Part shown: positions 51,337-59,853 of the stretch, piece after piece
Layout of the letters: every line of letters starts with the position of its first letter
Position numbering within the stretch: position 1 is the first letter of the stretch
Assembly (NCBI RefSeq): GCF_009663465.1
Contig: NZ_QXHU01000001.1
Location: 60,496-124,495 of the forward strand
DNA length: 64,000 nt
DNA from: Riemerella anatipestifer
GTDB lineage: Bacteria; Bacteroidota; Bacteroidia; Flavobacteriales; Weeksellaceae
Direction of reading: 5' to 3'
The notes under the pieces: generated by a model
Database searches by the model: none
The model's input: the letters and a program-made list of their open reading frames with translations, nothing else
What the model was told of the DNA's origin: nothing
Made by a program: the position numbers and the translations under genes

Positions 51337-52173
51337 TTAAGAAATCCATTGATTTTCACCGAAGTCAGGTTTTCTTTTTTCTAAAAAGGCATTTCGTCCT
51401 TCTTTGGCTTCGTCAGTCATATAGGCGAGTCTTGTTGCTTCTCCAGCAAATACTTGTTGACCTACCATACCGTCGTCCGTAAGATTCATCGCAAACTTTA
51501 GCATACGGATAGATGTAGGCGATTTTGCTAATATTTCTTGAGCCCATTCATAAGCGGTATCTTCTAACTCTTCGTGGGGTACTACTTTGTTTACCATTCC
51601 CATTTCAAAGGCTTCCTGTGCAGAATAATTCCTACCTAAAAAGAAAATTTCTCTCGCTTTTTTCTGTCCTACCATTTTAGCTAAGTAGGCAGAGCCATAG
51701 CCTCCATCAAAACTGGTAACATCAGCATCTGTTTGTTTAAAAATAGCGTGTTCTTTACTAGCTAAAGTTAAATCGCAAACCACATGTAGTGAATGTCCTC
51801 CACCAACTGCCCAACCTGGAACTACAGCAATTACTACTTTTGGCATAAATCTAATAAGCCTTTGTACCTCAAGGATATTAAGCCTGTGTCTGCCGTCTTC
51901 GCCTACATAGCCTTGATGACCTCTTGCTTTTTGGTCGCCACCGCTACAGAATGCCCAGCCGCCATCTTTAGGGCTAGGACCTTCGCCTGATAATAATACC
52001 ACCCCAATAGATGGGTCTTCGTAAGCATCATAAAAGGCATCGTAAAGCTCTGATGTTGTTTTTGGACGAAAGGCGTTACGCACTTCGGGTCTGTTAAAAG
52101 CAATTCTAGCAACGCCGTTGCATTTTTTGTAGGTAATGTCTTCGTATTCTTTGGCTGTTTTCCAGTTTATCAT
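51337..52173 (-). CDS. menB: 1,4-dihydroxy-2-naphthoyl-CoA synthase
   Basis: A 278-residue crotonase-fold enzyme that cyclises o-succinylbenzoyl-CoA in menaquinone synthesis. The oxyanion-hole segment FCSGGDQKARG and the block VVPGWAVGGGHSLHVVCDLTLA are typical, and TDADVTSFDGGYGSAYLA carries the MenB-specific active-site aspartate/tyrosine region. It is the first gene of the menB-menA operon. Its upstream region is the AT-rich gap shared with the subtilase. Confidence 0.97.
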   Translation of the reverse strand: MINWKTAKEYEDITYKKCNGVARIAFNRPEVRNAFRPKTTSELYDAFYDAYEDPSIGVVLLSGEGPSPKDGGWAFCSGGDQKARGHQGYVGEDGRHRLNILEVQRLIRFMPKVVIAVVPGWAVGGGHSLHVVCDLTLASKEHAIFKQTDADVTSFDGGYGSAYLAKMVGQKKAREIFFLGRNYSAQEAFEMGMVNKVVPHEELEDTAYEWAQEILAKSPTSIRMLKFAMNLTDDGMVGQQVFAGEATRLAYMTDEAKEGRNAFLEKRKPDFGENQWIS

Positions 52174-52803
52174 TTTCTAAAATTTTCGTAAAGATAATTA
52201 TTTTAATGTTAAGAGCCTGTTTAAAAATTGATATTGTTAAATTATTATGTTCAATTCATTATTTAGTTTCAAGAATAAAAGTTTAAAAAAAATTCCAACA
52301 TCGTTTTTCATTTAGAGTAACATTACCCTTTTCTTTTATGTAGTCATTTCTAAGATTTTTAACATGTCTTTTGTTTAGATTGATTATAAATAGAATCTCT
52401 GTAAATTACATAATATTCAATCTAAAAATATGATTTTTATCATATTTTTAAACTTGATAATCTATTATTAATTTGATTTTAAGAACTTTAATGAAATAAA
52501 ATTATTCATTTACTTCACAATCAATTTATTGTTTTTTAATAAAAAAATATTCATTTCGTTAGTCTGTAATATTTTCATTATAAGTGATTTAAGAGTTTAA
52601 AATTAGGTATTATACACATATGAATTAGATGTATCAAAATATATTTTCAATTGTTTAATTTATTTTTTTTGTAAAAAAAATAATAAAATTAATTTAAATT
52701 TAAAAATTACAGTATATGTGTAATTATTATACATTTGTTTGATTTTTTTTATTAAAGAAAAATATTTAACATTGTAAGATAATTCTAAAACATTGTGTTA
52801 TCT
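52174..52803. other. 630-bp AT-rich intergenic region with the second 33-bp repeat copy
   Basis: No credible gene is seen on either strand. The end nearest menB contains AAGAGCCTGTTTAAA at 52210-52224 and the 33-bp repeat at 52232-52264, nearly identical to 46546-46578. This combination looks like a solitary IS end. The rest is low-complexity AT-rich sequence. A promoter element for the subtilase lies at 52730-52737. Confidence 0.5.
52730..52737 (+). promoter_or_regulatory. -7 element for the subtilase gene
   Basis: TACATTTG, 66 nt before the ATG at 52804. Confidence 0.5.
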
Positions 52804-55800
52804 ATGAAAAAATCTATTTTAGGGACAGAAAATTTGTTGCCAATAGCTGCAAGTTTTTTATTGTTGCCAAATTTTGTCTTTGCACAAAATGCGGAGCAAG
52901 TAAAGAAGATTAGAGAATCTTCTAATCTGAAACAGCTGAATGTACTACAAAAAGGGTTTGGGAAATCTACCCTTAGTGTAAAAGAATTGCAGACTAAAGC
53001 TAAAAGTCTTAAAATTCCTTTTGAAGGAGAGAGTAATGGTAGGTATTACCAATTAAGAAGTTTTGATAAAAAAGGAAGACCTCTTTACTATATTACTTAC
53101 AACGCTGGAGCGGCAGAAGGAACAGGCACTAATAAACTCCATCCAGAAGCGGGGGTATTCAATTTGGAAGGAAGTGGAATGAAGGTTCACGAATGGGATG
53201 GTGGAAAAGTAAGAGTTTCTCATAGAGAATTTGGAGGAAGAGCTGTGCAGAAAGACAAAGCAACTACCCTTAGCGAACATGCTACCCATGTAGCTGGAAC
53301 AATGGTGGCTTCTGGAGTAGATGCATCTGCAAAAGGTATGGCTCCTAAAGCTACACTAGATGCTTATGATTGGAATAGTGATGAAGATGAGATGACTGCC
53401 GCTGCTACCAATGGAGCTATCTTATCAAACCATTCTTATGGGTATATAGGAGGTTTTGCTTGGGGGAATTGGTCAGGACAACAAGGATGGCATTGGATGG
53501 GTTCTGATGACGATACCGAGTTCAAAGGCTATGGGCAATATTTAGACCCTGATAGAGAATGGGATTTGATTACTCTAAATGCACCTTACTATCTACCAGT
53601 AAAAGCTGCGGGAAACCCTAGGGGAGATGGTCCTAAAGCAGGGGAGACACATTATGTTCGTGATGCTTCTGGAAAATGGATAGCTTCGACCAAGAATAGA
53701 AAAAAGAATGGAGGTGATGACGGATTTGATTGTGTACTTTATGGTGCAACTGGGAAAAATCTACTGGTAGTAGGTGCTGCACAGAAGATACCTGGAGGCT
53801 ATAAATCGCCTACAGATGTAAAGATGGCTTCATTTAGTGCCTTTGGACCAACGGACGATGGAAGGATAAAACCGGATATTTCTGGAGTTGGAGTGGGGCT
53901 TAGATCCTCTGTAAGTTCTGGAGATACAGACTATGGTACTATGAGTGGAACCTCTATGGCATCTCCTAATGTTACGGGGTCGTTGCTTCTGTTGCAAGAA
54001 CACTATTCTAAGTTGAATGCAGGAAATATGATGAAAGCTGCAACATTGAAGGCATTAGCAATTGCAACTGCAAACGAAGCTGGTGCTAATCCTGGACCAG
54101 ACTATGCTTCTGGCTGGGGATTGTTGAACGCATTTGATGCAGCGAAAACCATATCCTTAAATGGAAAGTATTCTTTAATCCAAGAAAATACATTAAATAA
54201 TGGAGCACAAACTTCATTTGATGTTGTAGCGGCAGGAGGCGCTCCTCTCAAGGTAACAGTAGTATGGGCAGACCCTGCACCTAGCGTATTGAGTGACGAA
54301 AATGCGCTAAATGTTAGGAGTACTAAAATGTTGGTGAACGATTTGGATGTGAGAGTAATCAAAGATGGTGTAGAAGTATTACCTTGGAGATTAAATCCTG
54401 ATAATCCAGCAGCTCCAGCCGTTAAAATGGATAATAATGTGGATAACGTAGAGCAGGTAGTGATAGAAAATCCAGAAGCTGGTGCTACTTATACTATTGT
54501 TGTAAAACACAAAGGAGACTTAAAGAAAAACGAGGTAAGTCGTGATAGCGAAGGAAATCTTATAGTTAATCTTGTACCTGCTACTTCTCAAGACTATTCA
54601 CTAGTGGTTACTGGTGTTAATAATGGGGTAAGAAACAATTTAGCAGTTACTGATGTAAAAGTTGCGGCTACGCCTTTAGAATACAGCACTAGTACGCCTG
54701 TAAATTTTGAGATAGAAAACAAAGGTAAAGATGCATATAATGCAGGAGCCAAGTTAAGCGTTAAACTTGTTAATAAAGACAATAGTAATGAAGTGGTAGC
54801 AACAGGAGAATTAGATATTCCTGCACTTGCAGCTGCGAGTAAAACAGTCTTAACTCATCATTTTGATTTATCTAAATCATTTGTTAATTATTCTGTTGAA
54901 GCAGAGTTGGTTTATGCTGCAGACGAAATAAGTTTAGACAATAAGCTATCAACATCAGCTTATGGTATCGTGGCAGATTTAACACCAGATATGGCTTCGC
55001 ATAAGTTCGGTTTTGAAGATAATTTTAACAAAAATGGTTGGACTTCTGAAGATAAAGATGCAGACGGAAGAACCTGGAGAAAATATGATGATAAAAGTTT
55101 AGCTTACGAAGGTAATTCATTTGCACTTAATTTCCCTGGTGAAAAAACAGATGTAGATGACTGGTTCTTTTCTAACCCTCTGAAACTTAAGAAAGATGTT
55201 CTTTATAGAGTTGTATTCCACGCGAGAAAGTTCCAAAATTTTACAGAAGCTATAAGTATATCTTTAGGTAACAATCCTAATAGCTCGTCTATGACGAAAG
55301 AGCTTACACCTAGAGTAGAAGCTACGGGTAAGTATAATAGATATTTCTATGAGTTTAAAGTTCCAACAGACCAAGTAGCTTATATAGGATTCCATCATAA
55401 GACAGAGGGTACAGACAAGTCTTATGCATTTGCAATGGATAATGTAAAGTTTGAGTACGCAGAAAGCAAACCAAATGTAGACTTCTCGGCTGATAAAGTA
55501 CAAGCTAACTCTTACGAAACAGTAAGTTTTAAAAATGCTACGATGACGGCATCTACACTTCCTGTAAGTTCTTGGGAATGGACTTTCGCTCCAAATACAG
55601 TAACATTTAAAGATGGAACTTCTACCAGTTCTGAAGCCCCTAAGGTATCACTTGCGGAAGGCACTTACAGCGTTACCCTAAAAGCTAGAAATGATAAAGG
55701 AGAAGATGTATTAACTAAAAATGATTACATCACAGTTAAGAATACGCCTACAGTAGCAGGTTTCATCTCTAGTGCACAAGAAATATTTGAGGGAGAAGCG

Positions 55801-57216
55801 GTATTATTTGCTAATACTTCTACTGGTAACCCAGAGCCTAATAAGTTTGAATGGACTATCACGCCGTCTGATGGTGTAGAATTTACAGGTACTACAACGG
55901 CATTCACGGATAAAGATTTGAATGTTAAGTTTACTAAGAAAGGTCTATATAAAGTAAGTCTAAAAGCGACTTCGGAGCATAATTCTGATACGGTAGAAAA
56001 AACAGACTACATCAATGTTAAAAAGGTATATAATAGTGTAGATGATTTAACTCAAAACTTTGACAAAACTAATAACTTATTAACCTTGAAATGGCTACGT
56101 CCTGACCTTAATCCTATCTATAAAGAAGGATTTGAAGATGAAGATGGAAACGCTATGCCTAGTGGTATGACGGTAATAGGTAGCCAGAGTTCTCCTCTTC
56201 TAGATTGGAACCTTACAGGGGTATATAAGAAGAGTGGAGAGTATGGTGTAAGATCTTATGCGTGGTTTATGAATCCGTTTGATGCCAATAGTATACTGAT
56301 AACTCCTAAACTAAGAAAAGGAGCAGAAGTTCTTAACTTTAATGTATGGCACAAATACAATGAGAGATATGATGTCTATGTAGTGGAAGCTCCAGCTTCT
56401 GGAAACGCTCCTACAGCGGAGGAAGTGAAGGCTGGGCATAAAGTCTATACCTTTGAAGCTACCGGAACTAATCCTACATTTAAGTTGGAGTCTGTTAATA
56501 TCAAAAACTATACAAACAAAGATTTCTTTGTAGCGTTCCACCACAGAACTAAGAAAGATGATAATGGCTTTATACTAGCATTAGATGATATAGAAGTAGG
56601 ATATGATAACTCTGTGGACGGAAAAGTAGGGGTAACTGTAGGTACCCAAACTCTAAGTAAAGAGGCGCTTCCTGATTTTAAAGCCGACTTCTTAAAAGGA
56701 GATAAGCTAGTAACTAGAGAGATGCTGTTACCAGAAACTTCACTGAATAGTGGTATAGGCAGCAAAGTTTCTTTCGGAATATCTACTGTACCTCATTTAG
56801 TAGGTTACGAAGTGGTTAAAGATGGAACTAAGGTAAGTGATATAAACGATTACAACACCCGTCTATACAATGAAACAATGACCCAAAATGGTACTTATAC
56901 TTACGATGTATATGCGGTATACTCTGACGGAGTTAAGTCTGATAAGCAAACGGTAGTTGTTGATATTACTATACCTATTACAGAATTAAGGGTATATCCA
57001 AACCCATCTAATGGTAATTTTGTAGTAGAAGCAGTTTCTACTGTATCTGCACTGAAAGCTAGTGTTTACGATATGTCTGGAAAACAGATTTTATCCAACG
57101 AGTACAAAGGAAACAGATTTGAACTCAATTTAACCCAACAGCCTAAAGGTGTTTATATCCTAAATCTAGTAGATGATAAAGGTGTAAAACATAATGTAAA
57201 ACTGATGGTTAAATAA
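52804..57216 (+). CDS. S8 family serine peptidase with PKD domains and T9SS sorting domain
   Basis: A 1470-residue secreted subtilase; the start is the ATG at 52804 rather than the GTG at 52795. The signal peptide ends NFVFAQ. Catalytic residues are D132 (HEWDGG), H159 (EHATHVAG) and S384 (SGTSMASP). After the peptidase and its C-terminal beta domain come a CARDB-like segment (about 610-720) and a choice-of-anchor domain (GFEDNFNKNGW, about 740-890). Two PKD domains (about 900-1080), a second anchor-type domain (KEGFEDEDGNAMPSG) and a type A T9SS sorting domain (LRVYPNPSNGNFVV to NVKLMVK) complete it. It should be exported through T9SS and act on extracellular proteins. It is monocistronic. 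Confidence 0.95.
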   Translation: MKKSILGTENLLPIAASFLLLPNFVFAQNAEQVKKIRESSNLKQLNVLQKGFGKSTLSVKELQTKAKSLKIPFEGESNGRYYQLRSFDKKGRPLYYITYNAGAAEGTGTNKLHPEAGVFNLEGSGMKVHEWDGGKVRVSHREFGGRAVQKDKATTLSEHATHVAGTMVASGVDASAKGMAPKATLDAYDWNSDEDEMTAAATNGAILSNHSYGYIGGFAWGNWSGQQGWHWMGSDDDTEFKGYGQYLDPDREWDLITLNAPYYLPVKAAGNPRGDGPKAGETHYVRDASGKWIASTKNRKKNGGDDGFDCVLYGATGKNLLVVGAAQKIPGGYKSPTDVKMASFSAFGPTDDGRIKPDISGVGVGLRSSVSSGDTDYGTMSGTSMASPNVTGSLLLLQEHYSKLNAGNMMKAATLKALAIATANEAGANPGPDYASGWGLLNAFDAAKTISLNGKYSLIQENTLNNGAQTSFDVVAAGGAPLKVTVVWADPAPSVLSDENALNVRSTKMLVNDLDVRVIKDGVEVLPWRLNPDNPAAPAVKMDNNVDNVEQVVIENPEAGATYTIVVKHKGDLKKNEVSRDSEGNLIVNLVPATSQDYSLVVTGVNNGVRNNLAVTDVKVAATPLEYSTSTPVNFEIENKGKDAYNAGAKLSVKLVNKDNSNEVVATGELDIPALAAASKTVLTHHFDLSKSFVNYSVEAELVYAADEISLDNKLSTSAYGIVADLTPDMASHKFGFEDNFNKNGWTSEDKDADGRTWRKYDDKSLAYEGNSFALNFPGEKTDVDDWFFSNPLKLKKDVLYRVVFHARKFQNFTEAISISLGNNPNSSSMTKELTPRVEATGKYNRYFYEFKVPTDQVAYIGFHHKTEGTDKSYAFAMDNVKFEYAESKPNVDFSADKVQANSYETVSFKNATMTASTLPVSSWEWTFAPNTVTFKDGTSTSSEAPKVSLAEGTYSVTLKARNDKGEDVLTKNDYITVKNTPTVAGFISSAQEIFEGEAVLFANTSTGNPEPNKFEWTITPSDGVEFTGTTTAFTDKDLNVKFTKKGLYKVSLKATSEHNSDTVEKTDYINVKKVYNSVDDLTQNFDKTNNLLTLKWLRPDLNPIYKEGFEDEDGNAMPSGMTVIGSQSSPLLDWNLTGVYKKSGEYGVRSYAWFMNPFDANSILITPKLRKGAEVLNFNVWHKYNERYDVYVVEAPASGNAPTAEEVKAGHKVYTFEATGTNPTFKLESVNIKNYTNKDFFVAFHHRTKKDDNGFILALDDIEVGYDNSVDGKVGVTVGTQTLSKEALPDFKADFLKGDKLVTREMLLPETSLNSGIGSKVSFGISTVPHLVGYEVVKDGTKVSDINDYNTRLYNETMTQNGTYTYDVYAVYSDGVKSDKQTVVVDITIPITELRVYPNPSNGNFVVEAVSTVSALKASVYDMSGKQILSNEYKGNRFELNLTQQPKGVYILNLVDDKGVKHNVKLMVK

Positions 57217-57247
57217 AAATTGATACTTTAAATAAGAATTCAATTTT

Positions 57248-57280
57248 AGAAAGTCGGCTCACAAGGTCGGCTTTCTTTTT
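57248..57280 (+). terminator. Terminator of the subtilase gene
   Basis: A stem of about 12 pairs (57248-57259 with 57264-57275), including three G-T pairs, with a CACA loop and T5. The arms contain the direct repeat TCGGCT/TCGGCT because of the wobble pairing. Confidence 0.7.
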
Positions 57281-57360
57281 GGGGATATATTTGAGGTTTG
57301 GGTAAGGAATGGCATATATAAAACTTAGCTAATATTAGTTAGAACACAAAGTCCATTAAG

Positions 57361-57735
57361 AAAATATTTAATTTAGTAAATAGAAAAAACATTTTGTAGA
57401 TATAAAAATTAAAATTGATACTAGGGGATTTAATTTTCTAAGTAGGGGAAAATATTTTCTAGATATAAAAATTAAAATTGATACTAGGGGATTTAATTTT
57501 CTAAGTAGGGGAAAACATTTTCTAGATGTAAAAATTAAAATTGATACTGGGGGATTTAATTTTCTAAGTAGGGTAAAATATTTTCTAGATATAAAAATTA
57601 AAATTGATACTGGGGGATTTAATTTTCCAAGTAGGGGAAAATATTTTCTAGATATAAAAATTAAAATTGATATTGGGGGATTTAATTTTCTAAGTAGGGG
57701 AAAACATTTTCTAGATGTAAAAATTAAAATTGATG
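57361..57735. repeat. 63-bp tandem array made of three 21-bp subunits
   Basis: The marker AAAATTGATA begins at 57411, 57474, 57537, 57600 and 57663, with AAAATTGATG at 57726. All steps are exactly 63 bp. Each unit divides into three 21-bp segments; the second and third share 14 of 21 positions and both end in AGGGG. AAAATTAAA in the second and TTTAATTTT in the third are inverted complements. The copies differ at only a few bases, while the first one (57361-57410) is more diverged. It occupies most of the gap between the subtilase terminator and recR. Confidence 0.92.
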
Positions 57736-57825
57736 ATGAACTTCTAACTCCCTTTAAAGTAGAGATGTTCTCTTAATAGAATAAAAAATTAGGGTAAATT
57801 GTATGATTGTAAATTGAAATAAAAC

Positions 57826-57833
57826 TAACTTTG
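57826..57833 (+). promoter_or_regulatory. -7 element placed 5 nt before the recR ATG
   Basis: TAACTTTG, then TATCT, then the ATG at 57839. Predicted leaderless transcript. Confidence 0.6.
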
Positions 57834-57838
57834 TATCT

Positions 57839-58447
57839 ATGAATTTTCCAAGTAAGGTTTTAGAAAAGGCAGTAGAAGAAATATCGGGACTTCCAGGGAT
57901 AGGTAGAAAATCAGCTCTTAGGCTAGCTCTCCATTTGCTTAGACAACCTAGTTCACAAGGGCTAGCTCTAGGTGAGGCTATACAAAATCTAGTTACAGAG
58001 ATAAAATACTGTAAAGAATGCCATAACTTTTCGGACACAGATATTTGCGAAATTTGTGCAGATGACAGTAGGCACGCTGAACTCCTATGCGTTGTGGAAG
58101 ATGTGAGAGATGTAATGGCGATAGAAAATACAGGGAAATTCAAAGGGAAATATTTGGTTCTAGGAGGGAAAATATCACCTATGGAAGGCATTGGTCCTCA
58201 ACAATTAAATATAGAAACCCTAGAAAGCAAACTAGAAATAGGGGAGATAGAGGAGGTTATTTTTGCACTATCTGCCACTATGGAGGGCGATACCACCGTG
58301 TATTATTTGTATAAAAAGTTTAAGCATTTTGACATTAAATTCTCCAATATTGCAAGAGGGATTTCCGTAGGAGATGAACTAGAGTACGCCGATGAAGTTT
58401 CTTTGGGGAGGTCTATTTTGAACCGAATACCTTATAAAGGTCATTAA
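57839..58447 (+). CDS. recR: Recombination protein RecR
   Basis: A 202-residue RecR that, with RecO, loads RecA at gaps. The N-terminal helix-hairpin-helix reads [17 protein letters not shown]. The four-cysteine zinc finger is [16 protein letters not shown] near residues 58-73. A Toprim domain follows ([31 protein letters not shown]) with a C-terminal Walker-B-like segment. Length is normal. A glycosyltransferase gene follows after 6 bp. Confidence 0.97.
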   Translation: MNFPSKVLEKAVEEISGLPGIGRKSALRLALHLLRQPSSQGLALGEAIQNLVTEIKYCKECHNFSDTDICEICADDSRHAELLCVVEDVRDVMAIENTGKFKGKYLVLGGKISPMEGIGPQQLNIETLESKLEIGEIEEVIFALSATMEGDTTVYYLYKKFKHFDIKFSNIARGISVGDELEYADEVSLGRSILNRIPYKGH

Positions 58448-58453
58448 GTTTTT

Positions 58454-59311
58454 ATGAAAAAAAAGCTAAGCATCATCATCGTTAATTATAATGTAACCGA
58501 TTTGTTATCGGCTTGTATTCAGTCCATAGAAAAGTATGCAGCCAAAGTAGATTACGAAATTATAGTTATAGATAACTGCTCCACAGATAACTCTTGGAAA
58601 GAACTTAAATGCATCTTTCCAAAGGTCGTTTTTATGGAATTAGAAGAGAATTTAGGTTTCTCCAAAGCAAATAACATTGCCGCCAAAAAAGCTCAAGGCG
58701 AATATATTTTATTACTAAATCCAGATACAGAGTTAGAAAGTGATGGGCTAGATAGTTTGTTAGAATTTGCTGATGGTTGTGATAATTTAGGTTGCATCGG
58801 TGTTAGAATGCATAATTTGGCGGGGGATTTTCTTCCAGAGAGCAAACGCTCTGTTCCTAATATCATCAATTCTTTTGAAAAATTATTTCTTTTCACCTCT
58901 CGGAAAAATAACCGTAAAACCTATTACAGAAACGATATCAACGAAAACGAAATTGCTTGTGTAGAAGTGATTACAGGAGCTTTTCTTTTAATGAAAAGAG
59001 AACTATATCTAGATATAGGAGGCTTAGACGAAAGATATTTTATGTACGGCGAAGATATAGATTTGTGCTATACTCTTATCTGTAAAGGCTTTCAAAACTA
59101 CTATTATGGGGCTTATTCTATACTTCATTACAAAGGGCAAAGCACCGTGAAAGATTTAAAATATTTGTCAAGATTTTATGGAGCAATGTTTTTATTTTTA
59201 GAAAAATACTATAAGTCTAAAAATAGATTAAAATACCTATTGCTATTACAAGGTTTAAAACTAAAATATTTTATAGAACGCCTAAAACTAAAAAAAGCGA
59301 AAGAAATATAA
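58454..59311 (+). CDS. Family 2 glycosyltransferase
   Basis: A 285-residue GT-A enzyme of the rhamnosyltransferase-like group. The nucleotide-binding start is LSIIIVNYNVTDLL, the DxD-type motif is LLNPDTELE (about residues 91-99), and the acceptor-side motif FMYGEDIDLCY is near 197-207. It transfers a sugar to a cell-surface glycan or lipid; donor and acceptor are unknown. It is encoded 6 bp after recR, a common pairing in flavobacteria but without evident functional link. Its stop codon lies in the loop of a terminator. Confidence 0.92.
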   Translation: MKKKLSIIIVNYNVTDLLSACIQSIEKYAAKVDYEIIVIDNCSTDNSWKELKCIFPKVVFMELEENLGFSKANNIAAKKAQGEYILLLNPDTELESDGLDSLLEFADGCDNLGCIGVRMHNLAGDFLPESKRSVPNIINSFEKLFLFTSRKNNRKTYYRNDINENEIACVEVITGAFLLMKRELYLDIGGLDERYFMYGEDIDLCYTLICKGFQNYYYGAYSILHYKGQSTVKDLKYLSRFYGAMFLFLEKYYKSKNRLKYLLLLQGLKLKYFIERLKLKKAKEI

Positions 59312-59325
59312 TCTCTTTCGCTTTT
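59293..59325. terminator. Terminator overlapping the glycosyltransferase stop codon
   Basis: A perfect 12-bp stem (59293-59304 with 59314-59325). The stop TAA (59309-59311) lies in the loop and the left arm is coding. Flanking A and T runs could terminate both this gene and the minus-strand secG. Confidence 0.75.
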
Positions 59326-59349
59326 CTATAATAAAGACTTAACAAAATC

Positions 59350-59712
59350 TTAGTTTCCTGTATTGCTTGGTGCTACTGGCGTAGCTGTGTTGTTTAAATC
59401 TACTTTTTGGTTTGGTGCTTGTGGAGCATTAGGTAACTCTGTTTTCTTAGGAGCTACAGGAGCCACATTCACTGTAGGTTTTGCAGTTAATACCACACTT
59501 AAAACAATTAGTAATACCACCGTAATTCCTAATGTCCAAGTAGCCTTCTCCATAAAATCATTAGTTCTTTGAACGCCGAAAGATGCCGATGACGCTCCCC
59601 CGAATGTTCCTGAAAGACCTCCACCTTTAGGGTTTTGTGCCAAAACTACTAATACCAACAACACACACACAATTACTATAAGAACCATAAATAGCGTAAA
59701 AACTGTACCCAT
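59350..59712 (-). CDS. secG: Preprotein translocase subunit SecG
   Basis: A 120-residue inner-membrane subunit of the SecYEG channel. The first helix (FTLFMVLIVIVCVLLVLVVL) leads into the conserved AQNPKGGGLSGTFGG cytoplasmic loop, then a second helix (WTLGITVVLLIVLSVVL). A proline/alanine/asparagine-rich tail of about 45 residues is normal for flavobacterial SecG. It is monocistronic with its own TATATTTG element. Confidence 0.93.
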   Translation of the reverse strand: MGTVFTLFMVLIVIVCVLLVLVVLAQNPKGGGLSGTFGGASSASFGVQRTNDFMEKATWTLGITVVLLIVLSVVLTAKPTVNVAPVAPKKTELPNAPQAPNQKVDLNNTATPVAPSNTGN

Positions 59713-59739
59713 AACTAAAAAGATAATTTTTTAAGTTCG

Positions 59740-59747
59740 CAAATATA
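59740..59747 (-). promoter_or_regulatory. -7 element for secG
   Basis: TATATTTG on the minus strand, 27 nt before the ATG at 59712. Confidence 0.5.
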
Positions 59748-59795
59748 AGAAGAATAATTTTATATCAAGAATAAAATAACTAAAACTTATGTAAA

Positions 59796-59825
59796 AAGAG
59801 GCAACTCCAAATAGAATTGCCTCTT
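59796..59825 (-). terminator. Terminator of the M16 pair
   Basis: A 9-bp stem AAGAGGCAA/TTGCCTCTT with a T5 tail on the minus strand, 28 bp past the second M16 gene. Confidence 0.8.
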
Positions 59826-59853
59826 AATGTTCAAAAAGTTATGGTTTTATTAA

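Noticed and set aside
57361..57735. CRISPR array
   Set aside because: The whole 63-bp unit is conserved with no unique spacers, and there are no cas genes nearby.
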